DNA of 64,000 nucleotides, from assembly GCA_947498785.1 (NCBI GenBank), contig CANMLS010000016.1, positions 1-64,000 on the forward strand. The letters are read 5' to 3'. The stretch comes from an uncultured Aquimarina sp. GTDB lineage: Bacteria; Bacteroidota; Bacteroidia; Flavobacteriales; Flavobacteriaceae. Each line of letters begins with the position of its first letter. Within the stretch, counting starts at the first letter, position 1. Position numbers and translations under genes: made by a program. This document shows, piece after piece, positions 1 to 9,425 of this stretch. A model generated the notes under the pieces. That model made no database searches and was not told the DNA's origin. It worked only from the letters and a program-made list of their open reading frames with translations.

Positions 1-136
1 TTTCTTCTCGATTTTTTCATATGTACAGCATTAAATTTACAATTTAAGTAGCTGTCTTAAAAATGGGGAGTATTATAGAGTCGTTAACAAATATTAGATA
101 AATTGAAAAGAAGGAATCAAACGTTTTAATTTTTTT

Positions 137-333
137 ATGAATAGAACATTATTAATTCTGAGTATATTTTTATTTTTACCCTGTGATAGGAAGGTGACAA
201 AATTGGAGAATAAACAACGAACGCAGTATAACAATGATACTCCCTAGGATAGCTTAAAGATATTTATTTAGATGAAGAAGGAGCGCGAGCTAAATTAGCA
301 AGGAAACCTACTTTAACTAAAATAAACAACTAA
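137..333 (+). pseudogene. Small lipoprotein gene, probably broken by a stop and a frameshift
   Basis: An ATG at 137 opens a 36-residue reading frame with a short hydrophobic leader ending in a lipobox-like LFLPC, then a stop at 245-247. A second frame (259-333) continues with a hydrophilic stretch (DIYLDEEGARAKLAR) that reads as the natural continuation if the stop and one missing base are ignored. I read this as a decayed small lipoprotein. It could instead be an intact 36-residue peptide followed by chance sequence. The family is not recognised. Confidence 0.3.
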
Positions 334-447
334 AAGCATAAAATAAATTGTGTCTTTACTAAATAAAACGTTTGCAGGTAACATAGATAAATGGCATTAA
401 AAACACCCATTAATACTCAACGGTAGCTACAGGCTGAATAAAGAAAA

Positions 448-1566
448 ATGAAAATTATTTTAGGGATAGGTATTGGAATAAATTTATTAGCAATTTTTCA
501 ATTGTTGAAAGGGAAAAACTCTAAACTTATTTCGACTAAAATAGCTATTTTAATTAATATAATTTGGATTATTAGGTTTGTTTTTTTTCTATTAAAAAAT
601 CCTGGAATAGCTTCAGAATTCCCAATTTTATTAATGTTAGATCAAAACTTGTTATTGTTAGACAGTGTAGTTTTATGGCTATATTCAAAATCTTTATTAA
701 ATACCACGAAGTTTAAATTTCAAATATTCCTTAATTTTCTTCCATTCATATTAGGATTGTTATTTTCAATAATTAGTTATTCATCTGTTTCTGATGAATT
801 AATTGTAGAACAATACATGAAAATTGAAAAAAATATTATCAATAACAAGTCTCTTTTCTCTATAGAAGTTTTAGTTTTTATCCTAGTAGTAATTACAATA
901 TCAACCGTTTATTTTGGTAAGAGTATAAAAGAGATCAAAAAGTTTAATATTATTCTTTATAATCATTTTTCTAGCCTAAAAAGTATAAGTGTAAATTGGA
1001 TTTTAAAGTTTCATGGCTTATGGGTTTCTCTTTTCTTAATTCCAATTATACTGTATTTTCTTAATTATTTGTATCCTATAATTAATATTAGATTATTGTT
1101 GAGTTTTATGATTATAATTCAGGTATTACTGTCATTTATTTTTAATTCGAATGTAATATCTCAAAATTATATTAGTATACCTGAAAAAGGAATTTCAAAA
1201 CAAGATAACAAACCAATAAAACAATTTAAAGATAAATTAAGTGAGTTAAAAAGGGTTCTAGAAACAAGTCAATATTATCAAGAAGAAAACCTTTCGTTAG
1301 TTAAACTTTCAAGTTACCTCAATATTAAATCCATAGAATTAACTGAAATAATTAAGTACAGTGAGTTTGATAATTTTTACGATTTAATAAATACCTATAG
1401 AGTTGAATCTATAAAAAATGAACTCATAACCTCTACAGAACAAATTATGATTATTGCCTATGATAACGGTTTTAATAGTAAATCTGCTTTTAATAGAATA
1501 TTTAAAGAAAAAACAGGGCATACGCCGAGTGCATATAGAAATTTAAACAAAAATACGTCCCAATAA
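448..1566 (+). CDS. Membrane-bound AraC-family transcriptional regulator
   Basis: The product has 372 residues. The N-terminal ~240 residues hold about seven hydrophobic segments. The C-terminal ~100 residues are an AraC/XylS helix-turn-helix domain, with the family signature near the end (NGFNSKSAFNRIFKEKTG followed by TPSAYR). Such 7TM-AraC proteins are common in Flavobacteriaceae and are thought to sense a signal in the membrane and bind DNA directly; the ligand here is unknown. The ATG at 448 follows an A-rich leader. The next gene, a CPBP protease, begins about 65 bases downstream and may be co-transcribed. A second protein of the same architecture lies at 17759-18889. Confidence 0.85.
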   Translation: MKIILGIGIGINLLAIFQLLKGKNSKLISTKIAILINIIWIIRFVFFLLKNPGIASEFPILLMLDQNLLLLDSVVLWLYSKSLLNTTKFKFQIFLNFLPFILGLLFSIISYSSVSDELIVEQYMKIEKNIINNKSLFSIEVLVFILVVITISTVYFGKSIKEIKKFNIILYNHFSSLKSISVNWILKFHGLWVSLFLIPIILYFLNYLYPIINIRLLLSFMIIIQVLLSFIFNSNVISQNYISIPEKGISKQDNKPIKQFKDKLSELKRVLETSQYYQEENLSLVKLSSYLNIKSIELTEIIKYSEFDNFYDLINTYRVESIKNELITSTEQIMIIAYDNGFNSKSAFNRIFKEKTGHTPSAYRNLNKNTSQ

Positions 1567-1631
1567 TATTAAAAGGACTTCTATATTTTTGACTGCCAAT
1601 ACTTTTGTTTCAAATTAAAATTTATATTATT

Positions 1632-2321
1632 ATGAAAAAAGTTTGGCAAAAGATTCCTGCTTGGTTAAAAGCACTATTTTTAAACATTATTTTATTATAC
1701 CCAATTATAACTATTAATCAAATAATTATACAACTTAATCTTAAATACTTTCCAAAGTATGGTATTGGTCTAATACTAGTTTTGATTACGCTTTATATAT
1801 ACTGGAAAGTTGTAAATAAATGGAATCCATTTACAAATAAAGACGATATTAAAATAAGCCTCAAGTTTAATATTTTAGATAAAAAAAATATGTTAAGCAT
1901 CATAGGTTTAGGCTTGTTTACTTTTGTAGTTATACATTTTAGTTATATAATTTTCAAAATAGAAAACACACTACAATTAGAATTTATAAATACATTTTCA
2001 AATCATAATGCTATAACAGCCATTCCTCTTTTGTTAGGATTAGCGCTTACAGCAGGTATAGCAGAAGAAGTTACTTATAGAGGTTTTATGCAGAATACCA
2101 CGCACAGAAAATACTCTAGAATTGTAAGTTACGTAATTATTGGAATATTATTCTCAATTGTCCATTTTTTACCATTAGCGTTAATACTACCTTATATTCT
2201 AATTTCAATAGCATATAGTTACATTGCAGACAAACAACAATCAATTGGTTTGGTAATATTTACACATTTTTTAGTTGATTTTGTTATATTTTTATTGATT
2301 TGTTATAAAGTATTATCATAA
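1632..2321 (+). CDS. CPBP-family intramembrane metalloprotease
   Basis: A polytopic membrane protein of about 229 residues. The CPBP (Abi/CAAX protease-like) signature is present: the EEVTYRGF motif (EExxxR), a later FSIVHF His motif, and FTHFLVDF near the C-terminus. In this family the two glutamates and the histidines bind a metal and cut substrates inside the membrane. An upstream TTG at 1605 extends the frame by nine residues, but the ATG at 1632 (MKKVWQK) gives a more normal start. The AraC regulator upstream is co-directional. The substrate is unknown. Confidence 0.8.
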   Translation: MKKVWQKIPAWLKALFLNIILLYPIITINQIIIQLNLKYFPKYGIGLILVLITLYIYWKVVNKWNPFTNKDDIKISLKFNILDKKNMLSIIGLGLFTFVVIHFSYIIFKIENTLQLEFINTFSNHNAITAIPLLLGLALTAGIAEEVTYRGFMQNTTHRKYSRIVSYVIIGILFSIVHFLPLALILPYILISIAYSYIADKQQSIGLVIFTHFLVDFVIFLLICYKVLS

Positions 2322-2613
2322 ACATATATTCTTTGAACAAATACAATTAATTTTATAAATATAATTGTTAACATTATAAGATCAGAGCAAGATTCATTGG
2401 CTGGATCGAAAGGTTATTTTCCCTTTTTACTGTGATGCTAGATTTTTATAAGTTTAATAAGAAATAAAAATGCGCAGATAAATCGATTGGTTCAGAGATA
2501 CTTGCCTTGATCGAATTCATATATTTGGCCTCAGACTTTCTAAAAATCTATATAAATAATAAACATTTGAATAAAATTTAACTAAAATTGACGTTAATCG
2601 AGATGACCAGAAA

Positions 2614-3339
2614 ATGAAAATACCGAAAATAAAAGGAATAATTGACAGAAGAATTCTTATCAACTATCAAGTAGACAAAGAAGTTCTAGAAAATTATTTA
2701 CCAAAGCCGTTTAAACCTAAGTTGGTTAATGGGAAAGGTATTGCTGGAATATGTTTAATAAGGTTAAAAGAGATCAGACCCAAAGGATTACCAAAACAAA
2801 TTGGAATATCTTCTGAAAACGGAGCTCACAGAATTGCTGTGGAATGGAATGAAAACGGAAAAATAAAAGAAGGTGTTTATATTCCTAGAAGAGATACTTC
2901 TTCGACATTAAACTCTTTAGCAGGAGGTATTATTTTCCCAGGAATTCATCATCTAGCTGATTTTGATGTTAACGAATCTGATGGAAACCATAAGGTGGCG
3001 TTTATTAGTGATGACAAAACCTCTTTGTCAATTTTGGCGAATGAAACTGACAGCTGGAATGAAGAAAGTGTATTTGAAAACCTGAATTGTGTATCTGATT
3101 TTTTTGAGAATGGCTCAATTGGATATTCTCCTGATAAAAATGACTTTGATGGATTAGAACTCAAAGCATATAACTGGAAAGTGTCTCTTTTAGATGTAAA
3201 AAAAGTTCAATCCAGTTTTTTTGAGAATACAGATATTTTTCCAAAAGGTACAGTGAAATTTGATAATGCTCTTTTGATGAAAGATATAGAACACGAATGG
3301 ATTGGATTGAAAAAAATTAAAACCGCTAACATAATATAA
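2614..3339 (+). CDS. DUF2071-like protein (acetoacetate-decarboxylase-like fold)
   Basis: A 241-residue soluble protein without signal peptide or membrane segment. The opening (IDRRILINYQVDKEVLENYL, then P) and the later VYIPRRDTSS and GGIIFPG segments match my memory of the DUF2071/YqjF group, whose fold resembles acetoacetate decarboxylase. No biochemical role is established for most members, so none is assigned. The gene stands alone, with about 290 bases of non-coding DNA upstream and a small secreted-protein gene downstream. Confidence 0.6.
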   Translation: MKIPKIKGIIDRRILINYQVDKEVLENYLPKPFKPKLVNGKGIAGICLIRLKEIRPKGLPKQIGISSENGAHRIAVEWNENGKIKEGVYIPRRDTSSTLNSLAGGIIFPGIHHLADFDVNESDGNHKVAFISDDKTSLSILANETDSWNEESVFENLNCVSDFFENGSIGYSPDKNDFDGLELKAYNWKVSLLDVKKVQSSFFENTDIFPKGTVKFDNALLMKDIEHEWIGLKKIKTANII

Positions 3340-3563
3340 CAAAACATAATTGCTCAGCTTCACAAAGTTCGAAAAAGCGTAAATGGTAGTGTTTTGTCGT
3401 AATAAAATGAAAACAAAATGTATCAAGAATAACTTTTTTTAGACGACAATCTTATTCTTCATAAACTTCTCCTAAAACCGAAGCAAATCGAATTGACGGA
3501 TTTTGATTAAAAAAATGTCTAAATTCACAACGAGTAGTATTTAAAATAAAAACTAATTCAAAT

Positions 3564-4007
3564 ATGAGTTCTTTTTTAAAACGGACAACAAATATTAATT
3601 TGATTGTAATATTGTTAACTATAACAATATCAAGTGCACAAGAAAAAATAATACTACCAATTAAAGAAACAGACTTTAAAATTGGTAGAGAAAATAGAAA
3701 TAAATTAATAGATACATACGAAGATGCATTAAAAATAGGTTTGGATAAAGAAACTAAAAACCCAAAAATATTCTATAAAAATAATGCAGTGTATTTATTT
3801 GATGTCGGTGGAGGTTGTTTTGGTGCTGTTTCAAGTGAAATATCCATTGAGTTATGTGATAATCTGGTAAGTATAAACTGGATAGAACCCCAAGAACCCT
3901 GCCCAGAAGTCGGAGAAGAAATGGCTTACTATGGGAAAATCATTATTTCTAAAAAAGAATTTCCTAATTATAGAAGATTTAAATTTAAATATTACTGGGA
4001 AGACTAA
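3564..4007 (+). CDS. Small secreted hypothetical protein
   Basis: This 147-residue protein starts with a positively charged segment and a hydrophobic stretch ending in SSAQ, a typical Bacteroidota signal peptidase I site, so it is probably periplasmic or secreted. The mature part has three cysteines (VGGGCFGA, ELCDN and EPCPEVG), which could form a disulfide. The family is not recognised. The exonuclease gene begins 11 bases downstream on the same strand, suggesting co-transcription without an obvious functional link. Confidence 0.6.
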   Translation: MSSFLKRTTNINLIVILLTITISSAQEKIILPIKETDFKIGRENRNKLIDTYEDALKIGLDKETKNPKIFYKNNAVYLFDVGGGCFGAVSSEISIELCDNLVSINWIEPQEPCPEVGEEMAYYGKIIISKKEFPNYRRFKFKYYWED

Positions 4008-4018
4008 AATAAAAATTG

Positions 4019-4570
4019 ATGAACTATATAATATTAGATTTAGAAGCAACCTGTTGGAAAGACAGGGATATAAATAAACAGAACGAAATTATAGAAATTG
4101 GTGCCCTGAAAATAAATAATGAAAGCAATGTTGAAAGTGAGTTTTCAGAGTTTATTAAACCAAAACTAAATCCTGAACTTTCAGATTTTTGTAAAGAGCT
4201 TACAACGATTGAACAATCTGATATAGATTCAGCAGAAACTTATGACATTGTAATTAGTAAATTTAAAGAGTGGATTGATTTAAATCAAGAATTTGTTTTG
4301 TGCAGTTGGGGTTTTTATGACAAAAAACAATTTGCCAAGGATTGTGATTTGCATAGACTTGATAAGAGTTGGTTGACAAATCATATCAGTCTAAAACACC
4401 AATATGCAGATATCAAAAGTATAAGCAAACCACTAGGAATGGGTGGAGCATTAAAAAAAGAAGGGCTAAAACTAGATGGCACACATCATAGAGGAATTGA
4501 TGATGCCAGGAATATTGCAAAAATATTTAAGGCAAATTTTTATGATTGGAAAATAAAAAACAAAGTATAA
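4019..4570 (+). CDS. DnaQ-like 3'-5' exonuclease (ERI1/KapD type)
   Basis: A 183-residue DEDDh exonuclease. Exo I is visible as ILDLEATCW near residue 5 (Asp and Glu metal ligands), Exo II around LCSWGFYDKKQF with the following acidic residues, and Exo III as HHRGIDDARN near residue 160 (general-base His plus metal-binding Asp). The short one-domain form resembles the ERI1/KapD group acting on RNA or DNA 3' ends. Start: a TTG at 4016 directly precedes the ATG at 4019; the ATG is chosen. Substrate and role are not inferable. Confidence 0.8.
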   Translation: MNYIILDLEATCWKDRDINKQNEIIEIGALKINNESNVESEFSEFIKPKLNPELSDFCKELTTIEQSDIDSAETYDIVISKFKEWIDLNQEFVLCSWGFYDKKQFAKDCDLHRLDKSWLTNHISLKHQYADIKSISKPLGMGGALKKEGLKLDGTHHRGIDDARNIAKIFKANFYDWKIKNKV

Positions 4571-4687
4571 TAACACTGTATGTATCCTATAAAAACATAG
4601 TCGTCTGTCGGTAGATAAACTTCATATAATCAACATTATGTAGGAGTTAATGAAGCTTCTCTTACTCGATTTTCTTAAAACTTTTCA

Positions 4688-5095
4688 ATGAAAAAAGAAT
4701 ATTATTTTATTACATTAATTATGGTGACTGAAATCATGTCATCTTGTAAAAAGCAAGATGTATTAAAATCAGACTGGCTAAACGAATATAACGTTGTATG
4801 GGATACTCAAAGTAAAAATTCTAGTGAATCAATGCCGTATGGAGGAGGAGATATTGGTTTAAATGTTTGGGTAGAGGACGGTGATATATTTTTTTATATT
4901 GACAGAAGTGGTAATATTGATGAAAATGATCAACAAAGAAAAAGTGGACGAATAAGGGTTCATCTATCACCAAACTCTTTCAAGGAATCTGATAACCATT
5001 CTATATTTGAACAGAAGTTAGACTTAAAAACTGGTGCTGTAAAACACATTTTTACACTTAGCGTTGTACAGTTGTTTTTTAAAATTTGGAGATGA
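4688..5095 (+). pseudogene. 5' remnant of a secreted DUF5703 carbohydrate-active protein
   Basis: The 135-residue frame has a lipoprotein-type leader (ending in IMSSC) and then a segment strongly like the start of DUF5703 proteins (YNVVWDTQSKNSSESMPYGG, then GDIGLNVW and FFYIDRSG). These are normally several hundred residues long and associated with polysaccharide degradation. Here the frame ends after about 100 mature residues. A short continuation exists in another frame (5088-5130), so a frameshift followed by a deletion is likely. Probably non-functional. Confidence 0.65.
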
Positions 5096-5519
5096 CAATT
5101 TACAATATTCAACAGAGTTTGATTATTAAAATAAGCAGGTTTGGTTAATATTTTGGGTTTGAAATTTGATTTGAAGTTTGTAGCTAAAAAACTGTAGACA
5201 ATTAATTCCAGAGGTGGTCATTAAACAGTTTTTACATTGTTTTTGATATGTGTGATCATCTGTGACCGTTTTGAAAGATTCTCCAAAAGAGATTTATCAA
5301 CGACTTGAACATATTCTTTCATATTCTTTTCAAAACTCATCAATAACACAAAATATTTCGGTAATTTTAGAGTAGAATACCATAGATAGGTTTTTTAGAG
5401 TAAAAAGTTGAAATTCAATTATTTAGTTTACGGAAAAACCTGTCTTTTTTTATGTGAAAAAACTACTAAATATTAATCGAGTTAGGTTGTTAAAACACTT
5501 AATCAGTAAAAGATAAAAA
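5096..5519. other. Non-coding gap with decayed sequence
   Basis: No supported gene. A 39-residue minus-strand frame (5221-5340, starting MSFEKNMKEYVQVV) is the longest readable piece and has no recognised family. An inverted pair AGGTTTTT/AAAAACCT lies around 5389-5450. The stretch sits between two truncated secreted-protein genes and is probably what a deletion left behind. Confidence 0.4.
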
Positions 5520-5643
5520 ATGAAAAAAAACAATTTTATTACTAGGAGTGATTGAAATCATTCTTAGTACAAATTCTCAAGAAAACAAAATTGAGGCTAA
5601 CAGAAATGTTGGAATCAAAACAACAAACCTTTATCAAAATTAG
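5520..5643 (+). pseudogene. Frameshifted 5' remnant of a secreted-protein gene
   Basis: The ATG at 5520 is followed by a run of eight A. Removing one A restores a textbook signal peptide (MKKTILLLG, hydrophobic core, then NSQENK), after which the frame runs to a TAG at 5641. As it stands the first frame ends after 11 codons. The homopolymer and the immediate loss of the rest of the gene suggest a decayed secreted protein, perhaps once a neighbour of the broken DUF5703 gene. A sequencing slip could explain the frameshift but not the truncation. Confidence 0.5.
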
Positions 5644-5727
5644 AAATAAAAGACGATATCTCATTTCTGAGAAATGAGAATTTTATATGTTAACAATTTC
5701 AGTTTATATGATTTTAAAATACGATTT

Positions 5728-6324
5728 ATGAACAAGTCAACAGCAATAATACTTATTGTATTCATTATAATTATTACCCTTCCTATATTTTTTATTACTA
5801 TTCCTATTTTATTCTATATGTATAATTCACTTGTAAAAAAGAACAACCATGTAGAGTTTGCATATAGTAGTATAGATGTAATGTTAAAGAAAAGAAGTGA
5901 TTTAATTCCAAACGTTGTATCTAGTGTTGATAAAATTATGACTCATGAAAAAGAGCTATTTGAGCGTATTACAAGATTAAGATCAGATATTCAGGAAAAC
6001 CATGATGACAAAGAGAAAAGATTTTCTCTTGAAAATGAGATGAGTCAATTACTCGGACAGATAAAACTAACTATGGAGAATTATCCAGAGATAAAGTCTA
6101 ATGAAAATATGATGCATTTACAAAGAACTTTGAACGAGGTTGAAGAGCAAATTGGAGCTTCTAGGAGATCGTATAATAGTTCGGTGATTAGTTTTAATAA
6201 TAGTATTCAAACAATTCCTACAAATATTGTAGCTGCACTTTCAGAACATAAGCCAAAGACTTATTTTGAAGCACTAGAAGCAGAGAAGATTAATCCATCA
6301 GTTAAAAATTTATTTGGAACATGA
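5728..6324 (+). CDS. LemA-family membrane protein
   Basis: The protein has about 198 residues: one N-terminal transmembrane helix followed by a helical, coiled-coil-rich domain. The LemA signature is clear in the segment from SLVKKNNHVEFAYSSIDV to KKRSDLIPNVVSSV. LemA proteins have a short N-terminal anchor and a cytoplasmic or periplasmic helical bundle; their function is poorly known. The frame can extend upstream to 5674, but the ATG at 5728 (MNKSTAI) directly before the transmembrane helix is preferred. The stop overlaps the start of the DUF3137 gene by four bases (ATGA), indicating translational coupling. Confidence 0.85.
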   Translation: MNKSTAIILIVFIIIITLPIFFITIPILFYMYNSLVKKNNHVEFAYSSIDVMLKKRSDLIPNVVSSVDKIMTHEKELFERITRLRSDIQENHDDKEKRFSLENEMSQLLGQIKLTMENYPEIKSNENMMHLQRTLNEVEEQIGASRRSYNSSVISFNNSIQTIPTNIVAALSEHKPKTYFEALEAEKINPSVKNLFGT

Positions 6325-7412
6325 TAGATAATGAAACACGACTTTTTCTTAGAGAAACAGCCATTAAACTGGAAAAAGAAAGAAACAAGTTGAAGTCTTT
6401 GAATACATTATATAATGTTTTTGTCCGTCCATTGATTTTTTTTACCAATGTAGTCACTATGATTGTGCTATTTTTTGGATTAATATTTCCGCCTATGTTA
6501 TTATGGCTTCTATTGAGTCTAGGGGTGTATTACGGATTGAAATCTATCAATAAACCCCATATATTATATGTTAATCATGTTAAAAACAAAATTCTGCCAG
6601 ACATTTTCAAAAAGATCAACCCTAATTTCAAATATGACCCTTATGGTTTTGATATTGATGTCTTAAAAATGAGTGGTATTTTTACTAAATCTTTCTTCAA
6701 TAATCACACATATATTGAAGGAGAGGATCTAGTGTCTGGAACTATTGATGGAGTGAAGATTCTGTTCAATGAGATAAAATTCTATAGAAAACAAGTAAAT
6801 TATTGGAAGACCTTCTGGAGTTTTGTTCTAACTATTGTTTTGATACCTATTTATATAATATCGAGCATTATTAATTCTTTTCAAGGAGATGATGGTAATA
6901 GAGATGATTTTTCTAATAGTGAAAGTGGATCAGGAATCCCATTTTTTGATGTTATCCGAGAAGAGAAAAACTTTTATAAAGGCCTTTTTATGTATGCAGA
7001 TTTTCATAAAAATTTCTCTGGACAAGTTTTTATGTTTCCAAGGAAAATGGATAGCATGAGTGACAAACTACAAGGGACTAATTTTAAAGAAATTAAGATT
7101 GAAAATATTGAACTGGACAAAGTTTATAAAATTTATTGTACTAATGAACAAATGGGGTATTATGTGTTGTCTCCAACAATTATAGAGGCAATACAGGATA
7201 TAATTAATATAGAAAAAGTGTTTCCCGTTATTACATTTATCTCAGGAAAAATGTTTATGACCATCCCTTGGGATAAAGACTATTTTTCGGTAAATCTTAA
7301 TGATAAGGTAATAAGTGGGAAGTATTTTATGAAATATATCAACGAAATCAATTCTTTCCATAAAATAATAAAACATTTTAGCCTTGATCAAAGGATATGG
7401 ACTAAGGAATGA
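6321..7412 (+). CDS. DUF3137-family membrane protein
   Basis: A 363-residue protein with two hydrophobic segments near residues 35-75 and another near 160-180, and a large soluble C-terminal part. The arrangement and segments such as VSGTIDGVKILFNEIKFY fit DUF3137 proteins, which are often encoded next to LemA. Function is unknown; a role in a membrane-associated complex with LemA is inference from the ATGA overlap and recurrent pairing. About 590 bases of non-coding DNA follow. Confidence 0.75.
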   Translation: MIDNETRLFLRETAIKLEKERNKLKSLNTLYNVFVRPLIFFTNVVTMIVLFFGLIFPPMLLWLLLSLGVYYGLKSINKPHILYVNHVKNKILPDIFKKINPNFKYDPYGFDIDVLKMSGIFTKSFFNNHTYIEGEDLVSGTIDGVKILFNEIKFYRKQVNYWKTFWSFVLTIVLIPIYIISSIINSFQGDDGNRDDFSNSESGSGIPFFDVIREEKNFYKGLFMYADFHKNFSGQVFMFPRKMDSMSDKLQGTNFKEIKIENIELDKVYKIYCTNEQMGYYVLSPTIIEAIQDIINIEKVFPVITFISGKMFMTIPWDKDYFSVNLNDKVISGKYFMKYINEINSFHKIIKHFSLDQRIWTKE

Positions 7413-8004
7413 ATAATCAAAAAAATATTAGAGTAAATTAATCTAAATAGCAATTAGAAGAAGTCATTTTGTACGGGGTATTTTTTTTTGATATTTTTAT
7501 TAATGCTCAAATTACTTTTTTTAAGCTTAATCTATTGTCCAAATAAATGTAGTAACTCCAGTTTATAAAAGATTATTCTTGAACCCATTTAAACTTTTTT
7601 TAACTCGCTATAAAAATGCTTTTTGTACCTATTTTTCGTCTTTCTCTTATATCATAGTGCTGTGAAGAAATGCAAAAAAAACACTTCGATTGATTAAAAA
7701 ATGCTGTTTTCGCAGAATCAAAAGTTGCATTTGTTTTGCAAAAAATAAATTAGGAGTAGCTTTAACTAAAAACTATTAAATCTAAACAGCTGACATTTTT
7801 CTGGTACTTTAAAAAGAACCTTTATATCATCGTATTCTATGAGCTTTTTTGCTAATAGATATTTTGAAATATATTCTGATCTCTTTTCAATGATCTATTG
7901 ATTATTATATTAATAATCATCATCTTTTATCATCTGATGAGAAATATTGAATAAATAGATGATACTACCTTTTTTATATTGTTTAAAAGATTAGTTTATT
8001 CGTA
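7413..8004. other. Intergenic region with repeat copy C and AT-rich hairpins
   Basis: No gene is supported. The gap holds a copy of the dispersed repeat described separately (7581-7733, minus orientation) and a perfect 8-bp hairpin, GATTATTA-tat-TAATAATC, at 7900-7918. A second small palindrome (TCATC-T-GATGA) lies near 7935. The hairpins may end transcription of either flanking operon, but neither has a convincing T-run. Confidence 0.5.
7581..7733 (-). repeat. Dispersed AT-rich palindromic repeat, copy C
   Basis: Read on the minus strand it shares with copies A and B the ordered blocks ATCAAT-GAAGTGTTTTTT, AGAAAGACGAAAA, AAAAGCATTTTTATAGCGA and TTAAAAAAAGTTTAAA. Its far end (AACTTTTGATTCTGCGAAAA) matches the left arm of copy B. 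The terminal bases are less conserved than in B (GAACCC instead of GAAGTGG). No coding potential. Interpreted as a MITE-like or extragenic palindromic element. Confidence 0.6.
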
Positions 8005-8430
8005 TTACTCTATCACCATAAATTTCTTGTATACTTCTATAAATTGTTCTCCAGCATATGTTGCCAATCGTGGAGATCTAAAACAAAGACGGGAGCTAAC
8101 ATTTGAACCAGAACTCCAGTCATCGTAGTTACAGTAGCGAAATCCCGAAGAACTCATTTTAAACCAAGGAAAATATTTATACTCATTTAAATTATCCCAA
8201 TCAGGAGTATATCCTTGATTTAAAGATTTAGATATTAATTCGGCTATATATTGATATTTAAAATGTTCAGGGATATTAGCAAACATCATATCTAGTTCTT
8301 TTTGAGTGATATTGTTATCTCTCAATACATCATCTACAGTTTTGATACGTTCTGTTATTTTTTTGCCTTTGTCTGATGCGTTTTTGTGAGCCATTGATAC
8401 TGCTTCTTTTTTAATTTCTAATGTTTCCAT
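8005..8430 (-). CDS. Phage-associated hypothetical protein
   Basis: This 141-residue protein contains a stretch seen in Bacteroidota phage and prophage proteins of unknown function: LNQGYTPDWDNLNEYKYFPWF, then SSRLCFRS and YAGEQFIEVYKKFM at the C-terminus. No signal peptide or membrane segment. It is the last of three closely spaced minus-strand genes (8871 to 8005). No integrase, capsid or lysis gene lies nearby, so this is not a recognisable prophage. Confidence 0.6.
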   Translation of the reverse strand: METLEIKKEAVSMAHKNASDKGKKITERIKTVDDVLRDNNITQKELDMMFANIPEHFKYQYIAELISKSLNQGYTPDWDNLNEYKYFPWFKMSSSGFRYCNYDDWSSGSNVSSRLCFRSPRLATYAGEQFIEVYKKFMVIE

Positions 8431-8455
8431 AGTTTGATTTGAGATATTGATTTTT

Positions 8456-8689
8456 TTAATGTATTGTATAACGTTGTTTATAGCATTTGTTTTTGTCTCT
8501 TTCTAATTGTTCAGAGAAATATTGACCAAGTCGAAAAGCTTCTTCATTTTTTTGAAATGATATCCAAACTTTTACATATCCAGACTTTGTTATTTTCTGA
8601 CGAATTAATTCGGTACCATGAACAGCACAAATCGATGCTATAGTTGAATCAAAGTGTCGTTTTTTAACTCTAATTTTAATCGTATTCAT
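8456..8689 (-). CDS. Small basic hypothetical protein
   Basis: A 77-residue, Lys/Arg-rich protein (MNTIKIRVKKRHFDSTIASI, later KKNEEAFRLGQYFSEQLERD). No known family recognised; size and charge would fit a small nucleic-acid-associated or phage accessory protein, which is inference only. It begins 5 bases after the upstream 58-codon gene and ends 25 bases before the phage-like gene, so the three probably form one transcript. Confidence 0.5.
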   Translation of the reverse strand: MNTIKIRVKKRHFDSTIASICAVHGTELIRQKITKSGYVKVWISFQKNEEAFRLGQYFSEQLERDKNKCYKQRYTIH

Positions 8690-8694
8690 AATTT

Positions 8695-8871
8695 TTAATA
8701 TTTAATTTCTCTTAAAAGGTTATCAATTTGATTTTCGGATCTCTTAGTATTTAGTAGAATCCCTGTGTAATCTTTTGGGATGTTAAAAAGTTCATCGTTA
8801 ATTTTCATTTGTGCCTTTACAAGTTCATCACGTGTGAACGTTTTTTCTTCAGTTATTATTATAGCGGTCAT
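8695..8871 (-). CDS. Small hypothetical protein, first gene of the phage-like cassette
   Basis: A 58-residue frame from the ATG at 8871 to the TAA at 8695 (MTAIIITEEKTFTRDELVKA at the N-terminus, NLLREIKY at the C-terminus). The product is acidic to neutral and predicted helical. It lies tightly upstream of the 77-residue gene in the same direction, which is the main reason to believe it is real. Function unknown. Confidence 0.5.
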   Translation of the reverse strand: MTAIIITEEKTFTRDELVKAQMKINDELFNIPKDYTGILLNTKRSENQIDNLLREIKY

Positions 8872-9194
8872 ATGTATTAGATTTTAAGGGTTAATGTATT
8901 TGATTATATCATTTTTTGAATTCTTTTATATATTGTTATATGTTCAATAAGAGTGTTATTACTGTCAATTTATTTGATCACATTTAGAAATTCGTTTCTT
9001 TTAACCATTTATTTGCCTCATATATAATTTGCTTTCATCGTATCTACGTAAAAAAGTGTTTAGCGGTTTTCTAAAGTTTATAATTATTTAAATTCATCAA
9101 AAAAACTTACTAATGATAGACTAGTGGAGAATCAAGATTATCGAAAATTGGTGAGGGGCTGAACAACGCAATGTTGAAGGAATTGAAGATTATT
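8872..9194. other. Intergenic region without visible gene
   Basis: About 320 AT-rich bases upstream of the phage-like cassette, presumably carrying its promoter. No reading frame, hairpin with T-run or repeat copy could be supported. Confidence 0.4.
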
Positions 9195-9425
9195 TCAATA
9201 TTTACATATCAAAATTTTTAGTTCAGATTCTACAGCATTTAATATATTTTTTAATTTTCTCTTTTCAGACTTACATTTAGTATTTAATATATCATCTTTA
9301 ATTCGATAAATAAATGATTTGCAATACCTGATTCTATTTGTAATAGGTAGTTTAGAAATTACGTTTTTGTATAGTGGATCCAGATGAACCAATGAACTTG
9401 TAGATTTTTGGCCAAATAAAGACAT
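9195..9425 (-). CDS. Small hypothetical protein
   Basis: A 76-residue frame rich in Lys, Ser and Ile (MSLFGQKSTSSLVHL, then a basic helical C-terminal half with KSEKRKLKNILNAV). No recognised family and no signal peptide. It is isolated, and coding status rests only on length and a normal ATG start, so confidence is modest. Confidence 0.4.
   Translation of the reverse strand: MSLFGQKSTSSLVHLDPLYKNVISKLPITNRIRYCKSFIYRIKDDILNTKCKSEKRKLKNILNAVESELKILICKY

Noticed and set aside
8005..9425. Prophage
   Set aside because: Only small phage-like genes are present; no integrase, structural or lysis gene and no attachment repeats were seen.
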